In this document: in pieces, positions 55,728-64,000 of the stretch
How the letters are laid out: the number at the start of each line of letters is the position of its first letter
How positions within the stretch are numbered: the first letter of the stretch is position 1
Origin: Acanthosepion esculentum
Lineage: Eukaryota > Mollusca > Cephalopoda > Sepiida > Sepiidae
Assembly: GCA_964036315.1 (NCBI GenBank)
Contig: OZ038480.1
Coordinates: forward strand, 15,753,155-15,817,154
Direction of reading: 5' to 3'
DNA length: 64,000 nucleotides
Notes under the pieces: model-generated
Told to the model about the DNA's origin: nothing
Database searches by the model: none
Seen by the model: only the letters and a program-made list of their open reading frames with translations
Made by a program: the position numbers and the translations under genes

Positions 55728-58020
55728 AATCATTTCACCCCAAGCAAGGCAGGAATGCCACTAGTATGCAGGGGGTTACAGAAAGTGAGGAAATAATGGG
55801 TATAGGAGAGTTGACGAAAGGATAAAAGATGAACATGATTCAAGATGACAGAAGATGGCAATTGATGTTGCATTTAAATTTTTGAAGATTGTAGCTATCA
55901 GGGAAGCAAATAAACAGAAGGGAGTTCCATTGATGGGAAGTGTAAGAGAAAAAAACTGTTGGACTAGAAGTGGCAGTTACATTTAACTATTTCAACAGTA
56001 AAAGGGTGGTATCTAGATGCCAATCTAATAGCACATTTAAATTCATGTAGTCGGGGCCCCAGGGAAAAAAGAGCAGTTGCCATGAAAATATTTGTACAAA
56101 AAAAAGGAAAGCCACATCACATCTGTGAGAAATTGACTAAAGTCAAGATTCCAAGTCAGGATCGATTACATTGCAGTTCCTTCTTTGGATTTTGTCAAGA
56201 ACCTCAAGATGAGTAGCAGGAGCACCAAACCAGGTATGGCAACAGTATTCAATGCATGGATGAATGGTAGATTTGTAAATGTGCAAGATGGACTCTGACA
56301 AGAAAAAGCTTCTGGCATGACATAGTGATGCAACTTTCCTTGCAGTAGATACAGTTGTTGATTCAATGTAGTTGTTCCTCTTCAAGTCATTTGAAAATGT
56401 GAGCCCGAGAAGGCATAGTGTGATGCTCTCCAAGAGTTGAGCATCAGCCATGCTGATGACAGGCAGAAAAATTTCTCTATGGTGCTTAAATGAGAGCAAT
56501 TTCATTTTGGAGGCATTAAAACTTACAAGCCATTTCCTGTCCCAGTTAACCACTTATTGGAGGTCCTTTTCAAGAGTAGCAGCCAGGTTAACCTTGTCAG
56601 CTGTTTGCTCTTGAGACAGGAGTAAATCATAGTGTCATTTGCATAAATGCCTACTTGGGAACTGATGACATCAGGAAGATTATTGATGATGTTCAAAAAC
56701 AATATAGGACCCAGTATAAGCCTTGGGGACACCCATATTCATGTGAAAGGATCTGGAAGTGAACTTCTTCAAAACTACCTTCATCTTACAATTTGATAGG
56801 AATGATTGGATTAAGGCAAATAATCATTCTGTAATACCAGTCCTGAAGCTTACATAGAAAACCACCATGCCAAACTCTGTCAAACACCTTTGAGATATAT
56901 AGAGCTACAGCCCAAGCTTTGCCATTATTATCAGTGAAAAGCATAAGCACATCAGCAGTAGACTGGGCAAAACAGAATCTATGTTGTTTGACAGAGAGTA
57001 GGTCATGAGAGGTAAGATGCTTAACCACTTCAGCATGGATTAAAGCCACGAATACTTTGCCGAAAAGCAGTAGGAGACTAATAGGTTCATAGAGGGGGTC
57101 AGAAGGTTCTTAAAAACAGGAACTACTGAAGAGGACTTCCAACAAGCTGGAAGGCACAAAGCATCAAGGCAATAGTTGTAGAGTTTGGAGAAAACTGGAG
57201 CTAGCTCAGGAGCACATTTCTTTAGAATGACATAGAGCCTCTGTCTAAGGAGGAAATCAGGCGTGGGTACTCTAAATGAGTTGAGTGTTGGAAGAGAATT
57301 TCTGAGCAAAGCATTCAACTTTTTCTGATGTAGAGGTCAGGACTTTGAATTAATTGAATAGAGGAGGGACTGAGGATTTGCTGTTGTTCTGCACACTCTT
57401 GCAGAACCACTAATAATCTCTCAAACCGGTTTTGTGAGATGCTATATGTTGTTACATTCTATCAGCAAACATTAACTTCACTTCATTGAGGACACACTTG
57501 CACTCATTACAAGCAGAGACAAAGAGATGTCTGTTGCAATCACTCATGTCCTCTGGTATAGCCAGAAGAAGTGATTCCTGTGGGCTATAGCACCCGAGCA
57601 TGCAGGTGAGAACACAGGAGATGAATGCGATTTAACTTGGTATTTCCTTGCTGGGTTGAATGCTGGCTTTCATCCAGGAGAGGCCTCAGATGCACATTTT
57701 TGAACAGGTTGATTAAAAACTTAATTCTAAGAAATGTCACAAAAGAAAATCATGGAATGAGTCCGAATCTACTCATTGATAGCATAAAGATATTCTGTTG
57801 GTAGGAGATTCTTGGCTGGTTAGGGTGCAAAAAGAAATTGTTTACAGACACTACTATATGATTAGAGTTGCCAAAGGGGCAGAGCTGCGTAGTATGACAT
57901 GAGTCAGGGATAGAAGTAAAAAAGAGATCTAGAAGAGAAGCATGTCCATCAGGGTTACTGGTGTAACACATGGGGAAGTCAACCTCTGAGAGATTGAGTG
58001 ATTGGAGAGATTTTATAGGT
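55728..58020 (-). pseudogene. LINE of the 41470-44290 family, truncated and decayed
   Basis: From 58020 leftward, an endonuclease remnant gives HASLLDLFFTS and FGNSNHIVV (the SDH motif is now SNH). RT frames then give ELAPVFSKLYNYCL and CWKSSSVVPVFKN, a SKVFDRVWHGGFLCKLQDW block, LILGPILFLNIINNLPD and GIYANDTMIY. VNWDRKWLVSFNASKMKLL, SPSCTFTN, SESILHIYKS and DKIQRRNCNVIDPDLES follow. The RT motif YADD reads YAND, so both enzymes have lost an essential Asp. The 3' end (55728-55760) shows a short T-rich tail. Confidence 0.85.
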
Positions 58021-58409
58021 AGTTTTTTAGCTCTATAAGTGATAACTATTCCATTTTGAAATAACAGAGGAATTAGATAAGTTTGAGTTTATACCCAATG
58101 GCACCACTATCAATTGTAAGCAAATTGCTAAAAGTCAGTGAAAGGCTTCTTTGAACTAGACCATATTTTAAGATGTGTGATGTACTTTTTCATTTTAGCA
58201 TGCTTTTTGTATTTCTGTTGCAGGTGGTATATTGGCCTACAAACAGAAATTGAATGCTGGAAGACAACAACAAACAAAACAAAACTTTAAGTAAAAAAGT
58301 ATATTGCAAAGTTTATTTTCATTAAAGAAAATATATTGACAAAAATAAGGTCACAGTGCACTAAGCAAAATATATCTCTGCATGTTCATGTAGAGGGTGA
58401 GAGGAGCAT
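58021..58409. other. A+T-rich stretch without a supported gene
   Basis: No supported feature. Confidence 0.4.
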
Positions 58410-58712
58410 TATCCTGAGAAGGACAGTTTTGTAGTCATTGAAAGGTGTTGTCCTGAAAAGGACAGTTTATTGCATATCGTTACTGCTGGCAAAGATGGCT
58501 GGCTGACTGGCTGACTGGCTGGAGATAGAGGTCTGCTTGAGCAGCTGTTGATAGCTGGGACTGCTGATGGCTGGCTGGAACTGCAGGCTGGATGGTTGCT
58601 GCTGCTACACTTTGACCCAAGGCATCTTGGTCACAAATTGTTGTTTTTGTCAGTTTTTGAGGCCTTTTTATATGCTGAATCAATTTTACAAGTCACTGGT
58701 CCTGAAAGGAAA
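58410..58712 (-). other. Three histone-3'-stem-loop-like hairpins and a TATA box, no histone gene
   Basis: On the minus strand TGTCCTTTTCAGGACA (58464-58449) has a 6-bp stem, a UUUC loop and a top U-A pair, as in metazoan histone mRNA 3' ends. A second copy TGTCCTTCTCAGGATA is at 58425-58410, and a damaged third (TTTCCTTTCAGGACC) at 58712-58698. AATAAA lies at 58471-58466, just before the first hairpin. About 200 bases upstream is TATAAAAAGG (58672-58663). Between them no histone is encoded; a GGCTGACT-type repeat lies at 58497-58525. It could be part of an LTR or SINE rather than a gene. Confidence 0.4.
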
Positions 58713-59291
58713 GTTTCTTCTGCTTGTTTTTAAAAATGTGAGAGTGCCAACAGGATACAACACTTCTACTGTTAAATCTATTGTAATTAAAAAAAGACAG
58801 CCATTACTTTTTGGCCAAGCCTCATACTATTATTGAGAAGGGTGGAAAATGTTTTGAAAACTAGATTTGAACTCCTAAAACTACACATTTTAGTATGATT
58901 TAGTATTTGTGTGCATCTAATATTAAATCTGCTTGTAAGCAAGCATTACTTTTTGACTGACTCTTGTATTTGAATCATAGAGGTTGTAATTCTGAGCCCC
59001 ATGTTTTTTTCTTTCTTAGTATGATGAGAAAGCTGTACTGTGATTGGTTTATGAAGCAGATCAAGTAGTGACCACACCCACCATAACCAATTTTGAAATC
59101 TTTGCATTAAAAGATTTTAGCTAGATTATTGGTTGTGAAAGGAGTACATGTAACCATCAATGAAGACATTCTCTGTTAATGGCAACCATTTTTAGTTAAT
59201 GCACTAAAAAAAGAAAAGAACAAATCTGTATTTTTAGAAATCTTTTTCTTTTTCTTTCTAATTCTTAGAAGTCTTATAGAGAGGCTCTCCT
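58713..59291. other. Unassigned stretch
   Basis: Two direct pieces GCCATTACTTTTTGGCC (about 58799) and GCATTACTTTTTGACTG (about 58944) resemble mariner ends, but no paired inverted end was found. Confidence 0.35.
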
Positions 59292-59325
59292 TATAAAAGG
59301 GGGCAAAAGTGAGTTAATTCAATCT
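59292..59325 (+). promoter_or_regulatory. Possible TATA/initiator core promoter
   Basis: TATAAAAG at 59292-59299 is followed by a G run (GGGGGC). 29 bases from its first T to the expected start lies TCAATCT (59319-59325), an initiator match with the A at 59321. No gene was recognised downstream, so it may belong to a transposon. Confidence 0.3.
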
Positions 59326-59934
59326 TGCCAACAAAAAAAAAAAGATTTCAGTCGAACAATCAGGTTATTGTTCAACCAGAAATTTGCCACTGACTGGGTG
59401 CTCCTACCCACCTTGTCCAATACCAACAAGGGAGAACAACAACAACAACATTAATACTGTCTGATTCAACATCAAAGCTCTCAATGCTAAGATTATTTTT
59501 ATTGCAAGTTTCCTACTTAAAATATTGATAATCTAATATCACAAGTGACCAAAAAATAAAATCACAATAGAAATAATAATAATAATCAGGATGATTATGA
59601 TGATGATGGTGATATAAATGTGTAATTATAATAACAAGATGGATCCATGAAAATTCTGTGGGTGTTGACAACTAAGATTATCCATCATCTCATACCTCTG
59701 CTCTTCTCTCATACTTTGCCAGTATCTTCTCATAGTCTCTCTTATCCCTTTGAATCTTTGTTACTTGCTCTATTTTTTTTATCTAAATGTTATACAAACA
59801 TAAATGAGCTTCATATGTGTCTACTGCACACTCTCTTTTATCTTCCTTTTACTCTTTCATTCCATAAATAATTTAACGTCTTGAAAATTTTTTCCTCCTT
59901 TCCATCCCAATCTTTCATCCAATCTTTAATGCAA

Positions 59935-59938
<4 letters not shown>
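59326..59938. other. Unassigned stretch
   Basis: There are (CAA)n at about 59438-59450, (GAT)n-like at about 59592-59612, and no supported gene. Confidence 0.4.

Positions 59939-60008
<70 letters not shown>
59939..60008. repeat. (TC)n microsatellite
   Basis: About 35 TC units directly at the 5' border of a LINE fragment. Confidence 0.95.
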
Positions 60009-60012
<4 letters not shown>

Positions 60013-60877
60013 CCTGTCTTGATAGTAAGTCTGATTGGTTCGATAAGGGCAAAATGGCAGCCAATGTCCAAAACAACCTTCAGTCTGTTGTTAACTGGGA
60101 TAAAAGATGGCTTGTTAATTTTAATGCTTCCAAAACTAAACTGTTCATCATTAATCATCTGAGAGATCCTTCTCTGCCTTCCATCAGAATGGCTGATGCT
60201 AACCTCCAGGAAAGTGACTTGTACCTTCTCAGGTTAATGTTCTCAGCTGAAATGGAAAGACTATATTGAATCCATTGCTGTGTCATGCTAAACAATTTTT
60301 CTCTCCAGAATCTATCCTACATATCTATAAGTCTACCATTCGTCCATGCTTAGAATATTACTGCCACATATGGTCAGATGCTCCTGCTATTTATCAAGAG
60401 CTCCTTGATAAAATCCAAAGAAGAATCAGCAATATTATTGATCCTGATTTGGCAACTCGGCTTCACTTTCACACCACTGTAAGGTTGCCTCTCTGAACCT
60501 TTCCTATCAATACTTTCATGGTAATTGTTCGGATGAACACTTCGCGATGGTACCTAGACTTTTGAATTTAAGCGCAATATTAGAATGGCATTAAGATCAC
60601 TTCAATTTATAGTTGAGTTGGCTAGATGTAATCTTAAATTCTATGCTAACAGTTTCTTTTGTTGCACTTCTCACTTGTGGAACTCCCTTCCAGCTCCATG
60701 CTTTCCAGTCAACTTTAATCTTTAAAAATTTAAATGAAATGTCAGCTGCTATCTACTGTCCACCTGATTACTCTTTTTGCTCTCACTAATTAATAATGTT
60801 TCTGTTTTTAATTTTTCCACAGCCAGTAACCCCTTATGTCTTAGTGGCTTTACTGCCTTACTTGGGATGAACTTGAT

Positions 60878-60878
<1 letters not shown>
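60013..60878 (+). pseudogene. LINE RT C-terminal fragment and 3' end, 5'-truncated
   Basis: Frames read VNWDKRWLVNFNASKTKLFI, MADANLQES, then SPESILHIYKSTIRPCLEYY, DKIQRRISNIIDPDLATRLH and, after further breaks, NSFFCCTSHLWNSLP and PCFPVNFNL. The 3' end is PVTPYVLVALLPYLGMN with the stop region at about 60868. The element ends directly in a (TA)n run rather than poly(A). It is of the 41470-44290 family. Confidence 0.82.

Positions 60879-60942
<64 letters not shown>
60879..60942. repeat. (TA)n microsatellite at a LINE 3' end
   Basis: About 31 TA units between the LINE end (ATTAAATAT) and the fold-back family A flank. Confidence 0.95.
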
Positions 60943-60945
<3 letters not shown>

Positions 60946-61013
60946 AAGAAAAATACTCTTAAGGTGTGCTATATTTATGGGATAAAGTGCTCAATATCAG
61001 AGATAGAGTGTGT

Positions 61014-61158
61014 GTAAATATAAAAGTGAACATTGAAGTCAACACTTAGAGGCAACAGGCTGTTTCATGCTAGATGCAATCATCAGGCCACGATTGCATC
61101 TAACATGAAACAGCCTATCACCTCTAAGTGCTAACTTCAATGTTCACTTTTATATTTA

Positions 61159-61209
<51 letters not shown>
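61014..61209. repeat. Fold-back element (family A) next to (TA)n
   Basis: The left arm AATATAAAAGTGAACATTGA...GGCTGTTTCATGCTAGATGC (61014-61080) pairs with the right arm GCATCTAACATGAAACAGCC...GTTCACTTTTATATT. (TA)n follows at 61163-61209. The upstream flank GATAAAGTGCTCAATATCAG matches 38077-38096. A partial flank copy is at 61860-61945. Confidence 0.82.
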
Positions 61210-61212
<3 letters not shown>

Positions 61213-61690
61213 GTTGTATGGATATGAGTTTGTGACCCAGGATTTCACGCTTTTGTGAGGAAGTGTAAGTTTTGTATGTTGATGCAGACAGCTGATCTGG
61301 AAAGAGTCAAGTACACCCCCAACTGCCCCTTGTTGAAAGAACATTGCTACATATAGTAAGTGCTACAGTCTTGACACTGAAATAGAATTACAATTGCGTA
61401 TGTATGTATGTACCAAACGCATGGATGTGTATCTGCACCTAACCTCAGATTGTTTATATAGGTGTGTTTGTGTGAACTAAAATGCATCCACCTGTATGTA
61501 TGTATGTCTGTGTGTGTGAGAGTGTCATCCCAAAACGGACATGGAGGAGGATTTCCCCGTCTCACCATCAAACATAATCAAACACAAACAAGCATAAATA
61601 GATTCAATTTTAATAAATAAACCAGTTTGTCTGAAGATGGCAAAAGCGTCAAACCCAGGGTCACATACTCATATCTATACAACTGAATAT
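61210..61690. mobile_element. ~480-bp element with ~48-bp inverted ends
   Basis: The left end TTCAGTTGTATGGATATGAG...CACGCTTTTGT matches the reverse complement of the right end ACAAAAGCGT..ACATACTCATATCTATACAACTGAA. The interior (61258-61635) has several TGTATGTA runs and no supported coding sequence. Confidence 0.65.
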
Positions 61691-61796
61691 GTTAGCTCTA
61701 TCACTGATATTGACCTCTTTCCAATAAGTACTGTGCATATAAAATAATATATATATAAAAAAAATATATATATGTGTGTGTGTGTCTGTTCATTCA

Positions 61797-61799
<3 letters not shown>

Positions 61800-61848
<49 letters not shown>
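61800..61848. repeat. (TA)n microsatellite
   Basis: About 24 TA units. Confidence 0.95.
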
Positions 61849-61851
<3 letters not shown>

Positions 61852-61983
61852 CATTCATAATGGTAAAAATATAGTTTAAAGGTAGGGTATAATTATGGGT
61901 AAAAAACTGAATATCAGGGATAGAGTGTATGTAATATGTTGTAACCTAGGGAATGTTACTGAATAGAATAATCAAATGAAGAT

Positions 61984-61991
<8 letters not shown>

Positions 61992-62071
<80 letters not shown>
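61992..62071. repeat. (TA)n(GA)n(GATA)n compound microsatellite
   Basis: TA to 62021, GA to about 62042, then GATA repeats to 62071. Confidence 0.95.
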
Positions 62072-62488
62072 GCTCCATTATCTGCTTTTCTTTTCATTTT
62101 CCTTTAACTTTTTTACTTCCCACCTTTCCTCCTTCACACCCTCTTTTCCTCTTCCAGCTCTCCATCTATTTTCCTAATTAATCCTCACTCCGATTCAGAA
62201 GGGTTACGAATCAAGTGCAGATACTAATACTGATACACTGATCCTAAGTAGAAAAGCATGACGGTCATGCATACAAGCAATATTTAAAATTATGGAAATT
62301 ATAATTATAAAATTATGTAATTAATGGCTTAAAACAATAACAGCTGGGAATGAATTCAATAACAGTAAAGAATGAAAAGCTTCTGTCAAGGCTGATAACT
62401 GATGTAACAGCTTTTTGCTGCTACTACCATGACATGCAAGATAATTATGTTTTTTCCAAGTGCACATTTTCTCCTCCATCAACCTTTC
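62072..62488. other. Unassigned stretch
   Basis: No supported feature; a C/T-rich segment lies at 62090-62170. Confidence 0.4.
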
Positions 62489-62708
62489 TGGCATACCAGT
62501 GACTAGCCCTTTTCTGTCAAGATATCCAGTAATGGGATGGAATATATGAAAAAGTGAATTTATTCTTTTTCCAAGGGTATCAGTGAAAAGTAAACTTTTG
62601 TGGTATACCAGTGATGAAGCTTTTTCTTTCATGATATCTAGTAATGGGATAGAGTATTGGGTAAAGTGGATTTATATCATTTGCAAAGGCATTAAAACAA
62701 AATAAACA
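62489..62708. repeat. Tandem pair of ~110-bp SINE-derived units
   Basis: GGCATACCAGTGACTAGCCC (62489) and GGTATACCAGTGATGAAGCT (62600) begin two copies sharing ATCCAGTAATGGGATGGAAT/ATCTAGTAATGGGATAGAGT. Their ends (CCAAGGGTATCAGTGAAAAG, CAAAGGCATTAAAACAAAAT) resemble the minus-strand family 1 SINE core. Confidence 0.6.
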
Positions 62709-62880
62709 CTGTTCTGGGTGAGACGATAAACTACGTCAGGAGGCTTTTAGGAGCATGGAACCACCTCTTAATTGCTGTTGTTCCCAGGTTCCCTCTGACC
62801 CAGGGTGGTTCCAGCTATGGGAAAATAGTTAACCCCAAACTGGGGTCACAACACTATGAAAGTGTAAAAATAGGTTTTAA
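62709..62880. other. GC-richer stretch with inverted GGAACCACC
   Basis: GGAACCACC (62758) and GGGTGGTTCC (62803) can pair. A second short hairpin, CCCCAAACTGGGG, lies near 62834-62846. Confidence 0.45.
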
Positions 62881-62999
62881 TACCAGCAATACAATTTTTG
62901 TAAAAATATTACCAACAATGAATTTTTAAGAAATACATTTTTGAAGAAAACAAATATTACCAGTAATACGTTTTTTAAAAACAATATTACTAGCAATAA
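62881..62999. repeat. Degenerate ~30-bp minisatellite
   Basis: Four units start ACCAGCAATACAA, ACCAACAATGAAT, ACCAGTAATACG and ACTAGCAATAAAA, each followed by a T/A-rich end. Confidence 0.7.
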
Positions 63000-63006
63000 A
63001 AATCTT

Positions 63007-63288
63007 GTCTGCATTAAATAACCCATTGAGGTTGATATGCCGATAAACAAAATAAACCAAACCGATCTAAACCAATGAATACATATTCTATTCATATGAA
63101 TGTATCCTAAAAATGTTGTCTGCATTAAATAACCCATTGAGGTTGATATGCCATAAAACAAAATAAACCAAACCAATCTAAACCAAAGAATACATATTCT
63201 ATTCATACAAATGTATCCTAAAAATGTTGTCTGGTTTGGTTTATTTTGTTTTATGGCATATCAACCTCAATGGGTTATTTAATGCAAA
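63007..63288. repeat. Two 111-bp tandem units plus an inverted partial copy
   Basis: GTCTGCATTAAATAACCCAT starts units at 63007 and 63118. A third GTCT at 63229 goes straight into the inverted copy GGTTTGGTTTATTTTGTTTT...ATGGGTTATTTAATGC (to 63283). Unit identity is above 90% by eye. Confidence 0.9.
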
Positions 63289-63432
63289 TAAAATTTATAA
63301 CTTTATTTGTATTTGTGATAGAAATAATCTGTAAAAAATGTTATAAAACATTTTTTACAGATTATTTCTATCACAAATAAAGTTATAACAAATAACTAAC
63401 AGTTATACAAATAAAGTTATAAATTTTATTTT
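63288..63432. repeat. Palindrome adjoining the inverted repeat
   Basis: TATAACTTTATTTGTATTTG with GATAGAAATAATCTGTAAAA is followed by its reverse complement TTTTACAGATTATTTCTATC and CAAATAAAGTTATA. A further partial arm (ATACAAATAAAGTTATAAAT) lies at about 63406-63425. Confidence 0.85.
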
Positions 63433-64000
63433 TAAAGTGCACACAAACTTTTTGGACACCCTGTATAAAAATATAAAATATTTTTGTGTTTTTGCATGTA
63501 AATTTTTCTCAATATGTATGAGTGTTAAAGTTCTTGTATGTAATTGTTTGTTAAGATGAAAAGAAATGCAATTTCTTTGTGTATATGTGTGAGAAAAAGA
63601 GGCAAGGGAGAAGTTGAGGAAGAAAGTGTGTCATTTAGTTTGGTGAGGAAGAGTGTAAGTGTCATGTAGCTTGGTGAGGAAGATGGGTGAATGAGTAAGT
63701 GAATCTCTTTAAGCCGCCATCATGAACTGATGTTGCATATATCTATCTTTATCTCCTTATTGAGTTTGTCCATCTAGAGAGTTTACTTATATACTCTTCA
63801 AAGGGATCACAAAGAATGTTTTTTATTGTTACCGGGACCCATTGGTTGGAAAATGTTAAATATTTATTTTCAAAAGATTCATTTATTAACTAGAAAGATG
63901 CACAAATCCTCCGACTCAGAAACCATTTTTTATCATTTGATGATTAACAGTCTTGGTGTATATTTCTGTCTTCACCCCACAGTTCTATCTCCAACAAAAT
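63433..64000. other. Unassigned right edge
   Basis: At 63441-63465 TTTTTGGACACCCTGTAT looks like a Tc1/mariner-type terminal sequence, but no partner end was found. There is no supported gene. Confidence 0.4.

Noticed and set aside
58750..58990. Mariner element bounded by two TTACTTTTTG motifs
   Set aside because: The two motifs are direct, not inverted, and nothing coding lies between them.
59838..60158. ORF with an ERERER or SLSLSL repeat
   Set aside because: It is a translation of the (TC)n run at 59939-60008 joined to LINE sequence.
62881..63228. CRISPR-like array
   Set aside because: The repeats are tandem without unique spacers, in a eukaryotic repeat context.

Overview
This window is non-microbial eukaryotic DNA. 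It is strongly A+T-rich, full of long poly(A)/poly(T) and (TA)n runs, and has no open reading frame that looks like a complete host gene. The repeat content points to a mollusc, most likely a cephalopod of octopus type. The evidence is tRNA-derived SINEs sharing a central domain, APE-type LINEs ending in an LWNSLP-like block, and RTE-like, mariner-like and hAT-like remnants. The assignment is inferred from family resemblance only, since no search was possible.

The only candidate host coding sequence is on the minus strand. It is a probable first coding exon at 47533-47731, with a signal-peptide-like start and a strong splice donor (AGAG|GTACGT). Behind it at about 48230-48560 is a comparatively CpG-rich stretch with a perfect TGACGTCA site. 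If it is real, most or all of 1-47530 may be its first intron. No second exon could be identified.

Almost everything else is transposon debris. LINE pieces lie at 1-327, 2705-3130, 29590-30290, 36809-37325, 38405-39165, 41470-44290 (the most complete, with endonuclease and RT), 49060-49612, 49830-50135, 51350-51745, 55728-58020 and 60013-60878. DNA-transposon relics include mariner transposases (6110-6411, 26235-26853), a hAT-like transposase pseudogene (16690-18345), and several non-autonomous inverted-repeat elements (3586-3912, 13131-13234, 28529-28612, 33483-33757, 54621-54732, 23113-25047, 61210-61690). SINEs are numerous. Four have a 5S rRNA-derived head, and two of these run straight into a tRNA-like second head with the same junction. 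A possible solo LTR lies at 16496-16659.

The structurally odd parts are: fold-back elements sitting beside (TA)n arrays (38102-38275, 53695-54073, 61014-61209); a head-to-head SINE pair (52729-53055); a LINE with a twin-priming-like 5' inversion (51350-51745); three histone-3'-stem-loop-like hairpins (58410-58712) near a TATA box with no histone gene; and a layered tandem/inverted repeat (62881-63432). I found no organised multi-gene system. The most promising item is the 5S-tRNA double-headed SINE.
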